Position numbers and translations under genes: made by a program. From positions 476,401 to 540,400 of the forward strand of contig NZ_CP120678.1 in the NCBI RefSeq assembly GCF_030273445.1: a stretch of 64,000 nt of DNA, in the 5' to 3' direction. Shown piece after piece: positions 25,862-34,303 of this stretch (positions are counted from its first letter, which is position 1; each line of letters starts with the position of its first letter). Under the pieces are notes generated by a model, which was not told the DNA's origin, did not search any database, and saw only the letters and a list, made by a program, of their open reading frames with translations. This stretch comes from Selenobaculum gibii (GTDB taxonomy: Bacteria; Bacillota; Negativicutes; ICN-92133).

Positions 25862-25901
25862 AAAGAAGCGTTTTAGATTTATCTAGAACGCTTCTTTTTA
25901 A
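25861..25901. terminator. Bidirectional intrinsic terminator
   Basis: AAAAGAAGCGTTTTAGAT and ATCTAGAACGCTTCTTTTT form a long stem between the convergent lrgB and AI-2E permease genes. Confidence 0.9.
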
Positions 25902-25906
25902 ATTTT

Positions 25907-26908
25907 TTATTCTATTACACGATGAGCGAAAATGTCTTCAATGACAAGTTTGATAATGACCATACAAGGCACTGCTAAAAACATTCCTAGTGCACCTAAT
26001 AGTTGACCTCCTAAGAGAATCCCCAGCATAATTGCTACAGGATGCAGGTTGAGAGATTTACCAATTAAATAAGGATAAACAATATTATGATTGACTTGTG
26101 TCAAGATAAGATAGAAAAATAAAGTTTCTATTCCATAAGAAATAGATAGCGTTGCTGCAAAGAGTGATCCAGCAGCAGAGGCAATGGTAGGTCCGACGAC
26201 AGGAATGAACTCTCCGATAGCAGAAAGTACGGCGAATACAGATGCGTAAGGAATGCCCATAATGGAGAAATAAGCAAATACACATATTCCTGTGATTGAG
26301 CAAACGAGTAGTTGACCACGGATATAATGAATTAGGGCTAAAATAATTTGATTGAATAACGTAATGATACGTGTTTTATCTTTTTGAGGAAATAAACTAG
26401 CAAGGTAAAGTTTTATTTGTTTACCGTCTTTTAATAAATAGAAAGTAACAAATAGAATAATAATTAAGTCTAATACCTTGGAGAATAAATCAAACACAAT
26501 ATCAAGAGAGGATTTTAAAGCAGTTACGCTAAAGCTAGCGAAATTTTTAAAAATTGTATCTAACTCTTGATTGAAATTGTTGATAGATGCAAAGATAGGA
26601 AGATTCTTCATATCATTTGCCATGGATGGTAGATCTGCGATAAAACTCATTAAATTAGGAATGAAAGTCTGAGATATGGTGATAAATAAGTAACTTAGTA
26701 ACGTGATAAATACGCCTAAAACCCCAGCAGCAGCTAAGCCTCGAGGCACTTTTTTTGTAGTTAACTTATCTACCGTAGAATTGAGAAGAACGGTTAATAG
26801 AAGCGATAGAAAAATTACCATCGCAACGGAGCGTAAAAACCAAAACATTGAAAATAGTACAAGAAGGCTTACGCTGACGAGAATAGAAGTCTGATACTGT
26901 GACCACAT
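25907..26908 (-). CDS. AI-2E transporter family permease (PerM/YtvI/TqsA group)
   Basis: A 333-residue membrane protein with about eight helices and the family's conserved C-terminal blocks: SAIGEFIPVVGPTIA, HNIVYPYLIGKSLNLHP and LLGGQLLGALGMFLAVP. Members export autoinducer-2 or act as Na+/H+ antiporters; the individual role cannot be assigned. The ATG at 26908 is used because GGGGTG precedes it at six bases, whereas the in-frame ATG at 26923 lies upstream of that site. It is a single minus-strand gene convergent with lrgB and divergent from aspA. Confidence 0.9.
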   Translation of the reverse strand: MWSQYQTSILVSVSLLVLFSMFWFLRSVAMVIFLSLLLTVLLNSTVDKLTTKKVPRGLAAAGVLGVFITLLSYLFITISQTFIPNLMSFIADLPSMANDMKNLPIFASINNFNQELDTIFKNFASFSVTALKSSLDIVFDLFSKVLDLIIILFVTFYLLKDGKQIKLYLASLFPQKDKTRIITLFNQIILALIHYIRGQLLVCSITGICVFAYFSIMGIPYASVFAVLSAIGEFIPVVGPTIASAAGSLFAATLSISYGIETLFFYLILTQVNHNIVYPYLIGKSLNLHPVAIMLGILLGGQLLGALGMFLAVPCMVIIKLVIEDIFAHRVIE

Positions 26909-27018
26909 AGATAAGCACCCCATATATATAAAATTAAGAATAATTATATATTATTTTTATTATTTCGTATAGTGAGGGAAAATATTTTCAATAAGAGAAA
27001 AATAATTGTAAAAAAGAC

Positions 27019-27047
27019 TTGAATGTATTTTGTATACAGAGTACAAT
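27019..27047 (+). promoter_or_regulatory. Promoter of aspA
   Basis: TTGAAT (27019-27024), 17-base spacer, TACAAT (27042-27047); a good housekeeping promoter about 90 bases before the aspA start. Confidence 0.7.
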
Positions 27048-27136
27048 ATAAGTATAAAATATTTATCATACGATAAACGAAATTGATGCGTAAAGAAAAG
27101 AAAGAATTGGTCATAATAGAACTGGAGGGACAAAAT

Positions 27137-28546
27137 ATGAGATTAGAACACGATTTTTTAGGAGATATGGAAGTACCAGATGATGCATATTATGGTGTAC
27201 AAACATTAAGAGCTATGGAAAACTTCAGTATTACAGGTGAAAAATTGGATGCTGATTTTATTGTTGCCATGGCAATTGTAAAGAAAGCGGCGGCGCTTGC
27301 AAATATAGCAACAGGAAGATTAGATCCGAAAATTGGTGCTGCGTTAGTTACAGCAGCTGATGAAGTAATTGCGGGCAAACTCCATGACCAATTTCCCGTA
27401 GATCCGATTCAAGGCGGAGCAGGGACATCGATTAATATGAATACAAATGAAGTATTAGTAAACCGTGCGTTAGAATTAATTGGTGAAGCAAAAGGACGAT
27501 ACGATATTATTTCGCCAAACAATCATGCTAATATGGCGCAGTCAACAAATGATGCTTTTCCAACAGGAATTAAAGTATGTATTATTAGAAAAAGCAAAAG
27601 CTTATTGAAAGCATTAAATTATTTAGCAGATACATTAGATAAAAAAGCAGTTGAATTTAAAGATGTATTAAAAATGGGTCGTACTCACTTGCAAGATGCG
27701 ATTCCTATTACATTAGGACAAGAATTTGCATCTTATGCATCGGCAGTTAGACGTGGTATTAAACGTATTGAAAGTGCAATGCTTAGCATCCATACGATTA
27801 ATATGGGCGCAACTGCAATTGGTACAGGCTTGAACGCTGAACCGGAATACATTGTTGAAGTAGCACGTCAATTGGCAGAAATTACAGGTGAGCCATTTGT
27901 AACAGCTACAAATCTAATTGATGCAACGAACAATACGGATGGATTTGCCGATGTGTCTGCATCTTTAAAAATTACTGCGCTAGTATTAATTAAAATGGCA
28001 AATGATTTCCGTTTGATGGCATCTGGTCCTCGTTGTGGGTTAAACGAAATCAAATTACCTCCTCGTCAACCGGGGTCTTCGATTATGCCTGGGAAAGTAA
28101 ATCCAGTTATGCCGGAAGTATTAAATCAAACTTGTTATCAAGTATTGGGTAATGACGTTGCCGTTGGGATGGGTGTAGAAAATGGACAATTTGAATTAAA
28201 TGTTATGGAACCAGTGATTGCGTTTAATATATTTAATTCGATGCGTTATTTGACAAATGCAGTAAATAAATTTACAAAACTTTGTGTGGAAAATGTTCAA
28301 GCAAATGAAGAGCAATGTCAAATGTGGTTAGACCGTAGTGTGGGTATTGTAACAGCACTTCTTCCACATATAGGTTACGAAAATTCTTCCATGCTTGCAA
28401 AAGAAGCTTATAATACAGGCAGACCAATTCGCGAAATTATCTTAGAAAAAGGTTTACTCACGAAAGAAGCGATGGATCATATTCTTTCACCGGAAGAAAT
28501 GACGCATCCTGGTATTGCAGGTAAAGATTTGCTTGAAAAAGAATAA
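27137..28546 (+). CDS. aspA: Aspartate ammonia-lyase (aspartase)
   Basis: A 469-residue enzyme of the fumarase/aspartase superfamily that interconverts L-aspartate with fumarate and ammonia. N-terminal MRLEHDFLGDMEVPDDAYYGVQT matches bacterial aspartases rather than fumarases. The substrate loop GSSIMPGKVNP starts at 313, giving catalytic Ser about 315; GTGLN, TNDAFPT and GRTHLQDA(I/V)P blocks are also present. The start is ATG 27137 after GGAGGG. In an anaerobe it would supply fumarate as electron acceptor. It has its own promoter and terminator. Confidence 0.97.
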   Translation: MRLEHDFLGDMEVPDDAYYGVQTLRAMENFSITGEKLDADFIVAMAIVKKAAALANIATGRLDPKIGAALVTAADEVIAGKLHDQFPVDPIQGGAGTSINMNTNEVLVNRALELIGEAKGRYDIISPNNHANMAQSTNDAFPTGIKVCIIRKSKSLLKALNYLADTLDKKAVEFKDVLKMGRTHLQDAIPITLGQEFASYASAVRRGIKRIESAMLSIHTINMGATAIGTGLNAEPEYIVEVARQLAEITGEPFVTATNLIDATNNTDGFADVSASLKITALVLIKMANDFRLMASGPRCGLNEIKLPPRQPGSSIMPGKVNPVMPEVLNQTCYQVLGNDVAVGMGVENGQFELNVMEPVIAFNIFNSMRYLTNAVNKFTKLCVENVQANEEQCQMWLDRSVGIVTALLPHIGYENSSMLAKEAYNTGRPIREIILEKGLLTKEAMDHILSPEEMTHPGIAGKDLLEKE

Positions 28547-28563
28547 TATCCTCTCCATTTTTT

Positions 28564-28593
28564 GACTGCTGGCTAGTGCTAGCAGTCTTTTTT
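28564..28593 (+). terminator. Intrinsic terminator after aspA
   Basis: GACTGCTGGC and GCTAGCAGTC form a stem with a short loop followed by six T residues. Confidence 0.88.
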
Positions 28594-28622
28594 GTGTCAT
28601 ATAACGTATGGAGGTGATACGT

Positions 28623-30344
28623 TTGCGACGCGGTGTTGTATTGAGAAGCGCTTGGAAAATGGGGCGCGGGTATTTTTTTTCAGAAAGTAAAAAAGAGGCT
28701 TGGTTATTGCTTCTTATCGTAATAAGTTTAAACTTATTTTTAGTATATATCACAGTTGAATTAAATATTTGGCAAGGAAACTTCTATCAAGTTCTGCAGT
28801 TGAAAGATCATAGAGGCTTTTTAGAAGCAATTGCTATTTATGCAGGATTAGCGATTATTTTAATCGTAGTCAAAGGGGCACAGACCTATTTTCGGCTGCT
28901 CTTACAAATTAATTGGCGAAGGTGGCTGACAAAAGAATATCTAAGGCGGTGGCTGGATAGAAAATCATATTATCGGCTTCAATTTGTTCATAAAGATTAT
29001 GCAGACAATCCTGATCAACGGATTAGTGAAGATGTAGATTTATTTGTATCGCTTACTTTACGACTATCTTTAGATTGTTTGCATGATATGATTACGGTGA
29101 TTTCTTTCGTTGTGATTTTATGGAACCTATCTGGACTTTTGGTTGTAGCAATTTTTGGCTATACTTTCATGATTCAGGGGTATATGGTTTGGGCAGCGTT
29201 TATTTATGCTATTTTTGGAACGTATTTTACGGTGAAGTTTGGTAAGCCGCTAATTCAATTAGACTATGATAAACAAAAATATGAAGCGGATTTTCGTTAT
29301 AGTTTAATTCGTGTAAGAGAATATTCGGAAAGTATTGCTTTATATGGTGGTGAACTCGCTGAAGAAAAAAATTGCCTAGCGCATTTTTCTTATTTAGTAC
29401 GAAACTTTCGACAGATTATTCAAGTGCGAAAGCAATTAACGTGGCTGACGACAGCCTATGCACATATTGCTGTTGTGTTTGCAGTTGCCGCTGCATCACC
29501 GAGATATTTTGCGGGAAAAATTCAATTGGGACAATTGTTTCAAATTACAGATGCATTTTATCATGTACAAAATGGTTTGTCTTTTATTATTGACAGTTTT
29601 ACAAAAGTGGCGCATTGGCGTGCAGTTGTAAATCGTTTGAATGGATTTCTTGTGAGTATGGAAGAGTTGGACATAAAAATGATTTCATCTAGTCGAGGGG
29701 AATGCAAAATTGGCAGCGATATTCACTTGTCACAGGTATCTATTTATAAACCTGATAAAATTGTATTAATCAAGGGATTAAAGTTACATTTACCGAAGAG
29801 TAAAAGTCTAATCGTTACTGGTGCATCCGGATGTGGGAAAAGTACATTAGTGAAAACATTAGCTGGCTTATGGAAAAACTATGATGGAAATGTGTCAATT
29901 CCAAATCCAAGAGAAAGTTTATTTGTTCCACAAAAGCCATATATGCCAATTGATACGCTTAGGAACGCCTTGTTTTATCCAGATATTAAAAGAAAAATAA
30001 CGGATGAAGAAATTGGCAGTTTATTAGAAAAGTGTTGTTTGCCTAGTTTTAAAAATCGCTTGAATGAATTTGGCGACTGGGGAAAAATTCTATCATTAGG
30101 TGAACAACAGAGAATTGCTTTCGTTCGAATTTTGATTCATCAACCGAAGTGGTTGTTTTTAGATGAAGCGACTTCGGCACTTGATGAAGTGAATCAAGAA
30201 ATCATGTATGGGCTGGTTAAAAAATTTTTACCAGATACGGCAATTATCAGTGTTGGGCACCGTCAAAGTATTATGAGATATCATCAATTATGTTTAAATA
30301 TCGAAAAAGACACAAGCTGGAGTTTGAAAGCAGTAAAAATATAG
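28623..30344 (+). CDS. ABC transporter, fused permease-ATPase, SbmA/BacA-YddA type
   Basis: A 573-residue half-transporter: a membrane domain of the ABC_membrane_2 type (about 20-330) with the NPDQRI(S)ED motif, followed by an ATPase (about 360-570) with Walker A TGASGCGKST, signature LSLGEQQR, and Walker B WLFLDEATSALDE. This architecture matches E. coli YddA and the peroxisomal/ALD-like group related to SbmA/BacA, which move peptides, vitamin B12 or very-long-chain acyl compounds. The start is TTG 28623, after GGAGGTGAT. Its substrate is unknown. It is a single gene. Confidence 0.9.
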   Translation: MRRGVVLRSAWKMGRGYFFSESKKEAWLLLLIVISLNLFLVYITVELNIWQGNFYQVLQLKDHRGFLEAIAIYAGLAIILIVVKGAQTYFRLLLQINWRRWLTKEYLRRWLDRKSYYRLQFVHKDYADNPDQRISEDVDLFVSLTLRLSLDCLHDMITVISFVVILWNLSGLLVVAIFGYTFMIQGYMVWAAFIYAIFGTYFTVKFGKPLIQLDYDKQKYEADFRYSLIRVREYSESIALYGGELAEEKNCLAHFSYLVRNFRQIIQVRKQLTWLTTAYAHIAVVFAVAAASPRYFAGKIQLGQLFQITDAFYHVQNGLSFIIDSFTKVAHWRAVVNRLNGFLVSMEELDIKMISSSRGECKIGSDIHLSQVSIYKPDKIVLIKGLKLHLPKSKSLIVTGASGCGKSTLVKTLAGLWKNYDGNVSIPNPRESLFVPQKPYMPIDTLRNALFYPDIKRKITDEEIGSLLEKCCLPSFKNRLNEFGDWGKILSLGEQQRIAFVRILIHQPKWLFLDEATSALDEVNQEIMYGLVKKFLPDTAIISVGHRQSIMRYHQLCLNIEKDTSWSLKAVKI

Positions 30345-30700
30345 AGATATTTTTACTATAAAACAGTCAAATAAAAATAATAAATGAAAAAGATGATTTC
30401 TGCCGTCAGCAGAAGTCATCTTTTCATTTTATGTAGAGAAAATTTATTGAATGAAAACGATAGTAAATGAAAAATATATTGATAAATAGAGTTAATTTAT
30501 ATACAATGTAAGATAATTAGTAGATGCTTTAGATTTTGTAAAATATTTTGTGATGCAGAAATTTTGCAAAGAAAATATTTAAATGAGTTATAAGTACTTA
30601 ATGTAAAGTAGAAATAAAAATGAATGAACTAAAAGTATTCTGTCAATGAAGTTGAAAGGTACTGTAAATGTATTAAAGAGCAGTGATAGGAGGGATTGAA
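30345..30700. other. Intergenic region before the thioredoxin reductase gene
   Basis: About 355 bases. A terminator sits at 30387-30425; the remaining AT-rich 270 bases must hold the trxB-like promoter but no clear pair of boxes or structured RNA is visible. Confidence 0.5.
30387..30425 (+). terminator. Intrinsic terminator after the ABC gene
   Basis: AAAAGATGATTTCTGC and GCAGAAGTCATCTTTT form a 16-bp stem with a five-base loop and a T-rich tail. Confidence 0.88.
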
Positions 30701-31642
30701 ATGGAGAAAAAACGGCAGAGTAAAGATGTGATTATTATTGGTGGTGGTGTTGCTGGTCTTACTGCGGCACTTTATGTTGGTCGAATGAATTTAGATGTTT
30801 TGGTACTTGAATCTGAACTTGTTGGCGGGCAGATTATCAATGCATATGGAATTGAAAACTATCCTGGGTTTGCCTCTATTAAAGGCAGTGAATTAGTTGA
30901 AACAGTCCAAAAGCAGGCGGAAGAGTTTGGAGCAGTCATTGATGAATTTGATAAGATAAAGTCAGTTGAGCTTACAGGTAAGATAAAAATAATAGAAACA
31001 GAAAGTTATATTTATGAAACTAAGGTCGTGATTATTGCTTCAGGGATGACACGCCGTAAATTACCAGTTGATAATGAAGCAAAATATCTTGGCAAAGGAA
31101 TTCATTATTGTGAGCTTTGTGATGGACACATGTATCAAGATAAAACGATTGCGGTTGTCGGTGGTGGTAATGCAGCAGTTGATGCAGCGAATTTCTTGAC
31201 TAAATATGCAAAAAAATTATATTTGATTCAGCGTTCGGATATATTAACTGCAGATGATATTTCACAGGAAAAGTTAAAACAGCATTCTATAGTTGAATTT
31301 TTGTTTAATAGTGAAATTAAGAGTTTGCAGGGAGAAGAATCCTTAGAAGCTATAAGTATCTATAATAGAAACGAACAGAAAGAAATAGATATTCCAGTGG
31401 ATGGGGTTTTCGTTAATATTGGAGTTGTACCAAATACTGATATGTTTAAAGGTGTCTTAGAGCTTGATGAGTCTGGACATATTATTGCTGGGGAAGATTG
31501 TCGGACGAATTTACCTGGAGTATTCGCAGCTGGGGATGTGAGGACGAAGCTAATTCGCCAGCTTACAACCGCTGCTGCTGACGGAACGATTGCAGCACTT
31601 TTGTCAGAAAAATATTTAGAGTCATTAAAGGAGGAAAAGTAA
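30701..31642 (+). CDS. Thioredoxin reductase-like flavoprotein
   Basis: A 313-residue FAD-dependent pyridine nucleotide-disulfide oxidoreductase of thioredoxin reductase size. The FAD motif GGGVAGLTAALY is at the N-terminus, the redox-active CxxC is CELC (C137, C140), the nucleotide motif GGGNAAVDAANFL follows, and the C-terminal FAD contact is FAAGDVR. It should transfer electrons from NAD(P)H to the small redoxin encoded next. RBS AGGAGG precedes ATG 30701. The downstream gene starts on the base after its stop. Similar reductase-glutaredoxin pairs in clostridia act in peroxide detoxification or ribonucleotide reduction. Confidence 0.9.
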   Translation: MEKKRQSKDVIIIGGGVAGLTAALYVGRMNLDVLVLESELVGGQIINAYGIENYPGFASIKGSELVETVQKQAEEFGAVIDEFDKIKSVELTGKIKIIETESYIYETKVVIIASGMTRRKLPVDNEAKYLGKGIHYCELCDGHMYQDKTIAVVGGGNAAVDAANFLTKYAKKLYLIQRSDILTADDISQEKLKQHSIVEFLFNSEIKSLQGEESLEAISIYNRNEQKEIDIPVDGVFVNIGVVPNTDMFKGVLELDESGHIIAGEDCRTNLPGVFAAGDVRTKLIRQLTTAAADGTIAALLSEKYLESLKEEK

Positions 31643-31873
31643 ATGGTAAAAGTATATTCGATTACAACATGCCCATGGTGTGACAAGGTGAAAAAATATT
31701 TAAAAACTAAAAGCGTAGAGTTTGAAGAACTTAATATAGAATCAGATGAGTCGGCGCGCCGTCTATGTTATAAGCTTTCAGGAGATCTTACTGTACCAGT
31801 AACGACGCCAGATGGTGAAAATTATGTAGTTGGTTTTGATAAGGATAAGCTTGATCATATGCTTGGAATTTAA
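31643..31873 (+). CDS. Glutaredoxin-like redox protein
   Basis: A 76-residue thioredoxin-fold protein with the active site CPWC (C10-C13) near the N-terminus, a TVPVTTPDG segment carrying the cis-proline, and the size of NrdH/glutaredoxin-like redoxins. The ATG directly follows the stop of the reductase gene, with GGAGG inside that gene, so it is the reductase's likely partner. It would reduce a peroxidase or ribonucleotide reductase; no such target lies nearby. Confidence 0.9.
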   Translation: MVKVYSITTCPWCDKVKKYLKTKSVEFEELNIESDESARRLCYKLSGDLTVPVTTPDGENYVVGFDKDKLDHMLGI

Positions 31874-31892
31874 ATAAGAAAAATTTATAAGA

Positions 31893-31946
31893 AATACCCT
31901 ATAGAATGATCGTTATTATATCGACGCTATAGGGTATTATTTTTGC
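31893..31946 (+). terminator. Intrinsic terminator after the redoxin gene
   Basis: AATACCCTATAG and CTATAGGGTATT form a 12-bp stem with a T-rich tail. Confidence 0.8.
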
Positions 31947-32022
31947 CATAATTTGTCCATAGTAATTCTTATCTATACCATAGTATAATAAAGACGAATT
32001 TTTGCGAAAGAAGGCGATAAAA

Positions 32023-32481
32023 ATGAAGATACATTTGAAAAAATGGATCATTAGTTTTTTAGTTGTATGTTTTGCAATTACAGGGATGGCTCCGGTTGCA
32101 CTTGCATACTCAAATGGAAAAGGACATAATGGACATAAGTATGAAAAGCATGGAAATCGCTATGATAGAGGAGAACGTGATCGCTTTGTTTTAAAGCACT
32201 TAAATGTTTCGCAAAAAGTTTTGGACTACGCGCGCCGCAATAAGATGACTATGCGTGATATTATGATTGCAAAACGCATTGCAGAAAAGAGCCCTCGTAT
32301 TGGGGTAATTGATGTATTAAAATTACGTAAAAAAGGTCATACATATCGTTCGATTGCGAATCGTTATCAGGTAAGATGGGATAATTTCGATGATGATGTA
32401 AATAATTCACATAATAATATCGTTCGTGACGCTATTAAAATTGGACTTGTAATCTGGGCACTTGATGAATTATTAAATTAA
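32023..32481 (+). CDS. Secreted basic protein with one helical-repeat unit, unknown function
   Basis: A 152-residue protein with a signal peptide (about 1-29, PVALAYS). The early mature part is His/Gly/Lys-rich (GKGHNGHKYEKHGNRYDRGERDR). Residues 57-117 match the repeat unit of the secreted protein encoded at 10666-11328: a LNVSQ opening, an 'MTMRDIMIAKRIAEKS' helix, a VLKLRKKG helix and a YRSIANRYQV end. No named family is recognised. The start is ATG 32023 after AAGG; an upstream in-frame TTG at 32002 would spoil the signal peptide. Confidence 0.75.
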   Translation: MKIHLKKWIISFLVVCFAITGMAPVALAYSNGKGHNGHKYEKHGNRYDRGERDRFVLKHLNVSQKVLDYARRNKMTMRDIMIAKRIAEKSPRIGVIDVLKLRKKGHTYRSIANRYQVRWDNFDDDVNNSHNNIVRDAIKIGLVIWALDELLN

Positions 32482-32490
32482 TATTAGTAA

Positions 32491-32539
32491 AAAGGCTGCT
32501 TTGGCAAGAGGATTTCCTCAAGGCTAAAGCAGTTTTTTA
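32491..32539 (+). terminator. Intrinsic terminator
   Basis: CTGCTTTGGC and GCTAAAGCAG with an inner GAGGA/TCCTC hairpin, followed by six T residues. Confidence 0.85.
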
Positions 32540-32596
32540 TATAGAAAGAATTGCATTTATTACGTTCATCTATTATGCTAAAACCGAGGTGGGAAA

Positions 32597-33403
32597 ATGA
32601 AACTTAAAGTTTTAGTAGAGAATCATACGTATATTGATCAATATTTTTGTGGAGAACCGGCCGTAAGTTTTTATATAGAGGATGAGGATAAGCGAATTTT
32701 ATTTGATGTGGGATATTCAGATTTAATCATAAAAAATGCCTCTGCAATGAATATCGACTTAAGTAGGATTGATACAATTGTTTTTTCTCATGGGCATAAC
32801 GATCATACACGAGGGCTTGCGTATTTAACGGAGCGGTATGATTTATCTGGTGTAGAGGTGATTGCCCATTCAGATGCATTTAAACGCAGAGTTTGCAAGG
32901 GGCAAGAAATCGGTTCACCTATTTTAGAAGGGGATTTAAAAAATTTGTGTCAATTACGTTTATTAAAAGAACCGCTAAAAGTAAGCAACAATTTAACTTT
33001 TCTTGGGGAAATTCCAACGTTATGTGAATTTGAACCAAGAAGAGCTGTCGGAAAGTTAGAAGAAGGTTCAGCATGGAAAGCGGACTTGATTTTGGATGAT
33101 ACTGCACTGGTTTACAAAAATGAACAAGGACTTTATATTATTACTGGATGTTCTCATAGTGGAATCTGTAATATTATTGAATATGCAAAACGTATTTGTA
33201 AGGATGAACGAATCGTAGCAGTTATCGGTGGATTTCATCTGTTTGAAGTGAATGATAGAGTGAAAGCCGTTGTTAATTATTTCAAAGAAAATCATATTCA
33301 GTCCTTATATCCTTGTCATTGTGTATCTTTTCAAGTAAAGGCGTATATTCACCAAGAAATTCCAATTCGTGAAGTAGGTGTGGGATTGGAGTTAGAATGG
33401 TAA
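32597..33403 (+). CDS. MBL-fold metallo-hydrolase, COG1237 (MptE-like) group
   Basis: A 268-residue metallo-beta-lactamase-fold protein with metal motif HGHNDH (H65, H67, D69, H70), a later GCSH and a GGFHL segment. This combination is seen in the group related to archaeal 7,8-dihydropterin-6-methyl-4-(beta-D-ribofuranosyl)aminobenzene-5'-phosphate synthase. Most bacterial members have no proven substrate. AGGTGGG precedes the ATG. It stands alone or with the following exporter gene. Confidence 0.85.
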   Translation: MKLKVLVENHTYIDQYFCGEPAVSFYIEDEDKRILFDVGYSDLIIKNASAMNIDLSRIDTIVFSHGHNDHTRGLAYLTERYDLSGVEVIAHSDAFKRRVCKGQEIGSPILEGDLKNLCQLRLLKEPLKVSNNLTFLGEIPTLCEFEPRRAVGKLEEGSAWKADLILDDTALVYKNEQGLYIITGCSHSGICNIIEYAKRICKDERIVAVIGGFHLFEVNDRVKAVVNYFKENHIQSLYPCHCVSFQVKAYIHQEIPIREVGVGLELEW

Positions 33404-33464
33404 TTTATTCATACAAATGTAAGCGCAAGATTTTTGTTAGTTAATGAATCTAGGAGTGTTAATT

Positions 33465-34094
33465 ATGGAGAATATTATACTTTTTACAATGATGGCATTG
33501 TTTTTTACGATGATGCCGGGCCCCGACTTTGCATTGGTCATGAAAACAACTTTAGCAGGTGGGCGAAAAGCCGGTACTTATACTGCGTGGGGAATTTCAA
33601 CAGGACTTATCATACATACTCTTTTTGCAATTTTGGGACTTTCGGCGTTAATTGCGCAATCTATCCATTTATTTGAAATGGTAAAATATATAGGTGCAGC
33701 ATATCTATCTTATTTGGGAATAAAAGCTTTTATTGAAAAGCCAAAACAAGATGATATGCTAGAAAAGGAAGAAGAAAGTGCACCTTCGAGAAAACAGGCG
33801 ATATCGTTTTTCGGGGAGGCTGTTTTAGCAAATGTGCTAAACCCAAAGGTTATTTTATTCTACTTAACGTTTATTCCTCAGTTTGTTAATCTAGAAAATG
33901 CAGTTATGCCGCAATTTATCATGCTAGGGAGTATTTATGTAATGTTAACGTTTGTCTGGTTTACTTTGCTTGCTTATCTACTCAATCATGTAAAAAAATT
34001 ATTGGCGAGCAAGATATTTCAAGAAAGAATGCAAAAGGTTACAGGGGTATTACTTATTTCTTTTGGAATTAAACTGGTGTTGTCAGATAGATAA
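33465..34094 (+). CDS. LysE/RhtB-family amino acid exporter
   Basis: A 209-residue inner-membrane protein with six predicted helices. The N-terminal MMPGPDFALV and the following GRKAGTYTAWGISTGL are the LysE/RhtB signature, and NVLNPKVILFYLTFIPQF marks the second half. Such proteins export lysine, threonine, homoserine or similar. AGGAGTG precedes ATG 33465. A strong terminator after it isolates it from the heme operon. Confidence 0.92.
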   Translation: MENIILFTMMALFFTMMPGPDFALVMKTTLAGGRKAGTYTAWGISTGLIIHTLFAILGLSALIAQSIHLFEMVKYIGAAYLSYLGIKAFIEKPKQDDMLEKEEESAPSRKQAISFFGEAVLANVLNPKVILFYLTFIPQFVNLENAVMPQFIMLGSIYVMLTFVWFTLLAYLLNHVKKLLASKIFQERMQKVTGVLLISFGIKLVLSDR

Positions 34095-34133
34095 AAAATG
34101 TGTTCAGCCAAATCGGTTGAACACATTTTTTTG
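34093..34133 (+). terminator. Intrinsic terminator before the iron-regulated operon
   Basis: AATGTGTTCA and TTGAACACATT with a ten-base loop and a T7 tail. Confidence 0.9.
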
Positions 34134-34152
34134 TAAAAAGATAATTATTATA

Positions 34153-34181
34153 TTGACATTGATAATCATTATCAATATAAT
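34153..34181 (+). promoter_or_regulatory. Promoter of the heme/iron operon
   Basis: TTGACA (34153-34158), exactly 17 bases, TATAAT (34176-34181): both hexamers are perfect. The spacer is the Fur operator, so bound Fur would block polymerase directly. Confidence 0.9.
34158..34176. promoter_or_regulatory. Fur box
   Basis: ATTGATAATCATTATCAAT is a perfect 9-1-9 palindrome and contains the 7-1-7 Fur consensus TGATAATnATTATCA. It lies between the -35 and -10 hexamers, so the operon should be repressed in iron-replete cells. Confidence 0.93.
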
Positions 34182-34187
34182 AATGTT

Positions 34188-34268
34188 TGACGAAAGCAAA
34201 AGCAAAAGGTAAAAATTAGAGGGCCTATAGAGCTCCGTACATATATTGATATATGTGCGGATTTTTTT
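34188..34268 (+). ncRNA. Leader with intrinsic terminator; candidate Fur-regulated small RNA or attenuator
   Basis: From the predicted start near 34188 the transcript has an A-rich stretch and then CCGTACATATA paired with TATATGTGCGG (34235-34260) and seven T residues (34262-34268), a standard intrinsic terminator. This would release an RNA of about 80 bases unless bypassed. The exbB ribosome site lies 25 bases further on. A Fur promoter, a short RNA and a terminator is the layout of RyhB-like sRNAs; alternatively it is a transcription attenuator for the operon. Confidence 0.55.
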
Positions 34269-34303
34269 CGTTAAAAATTCGTATTTATGTAGTGGAGGTC
34301 AAG

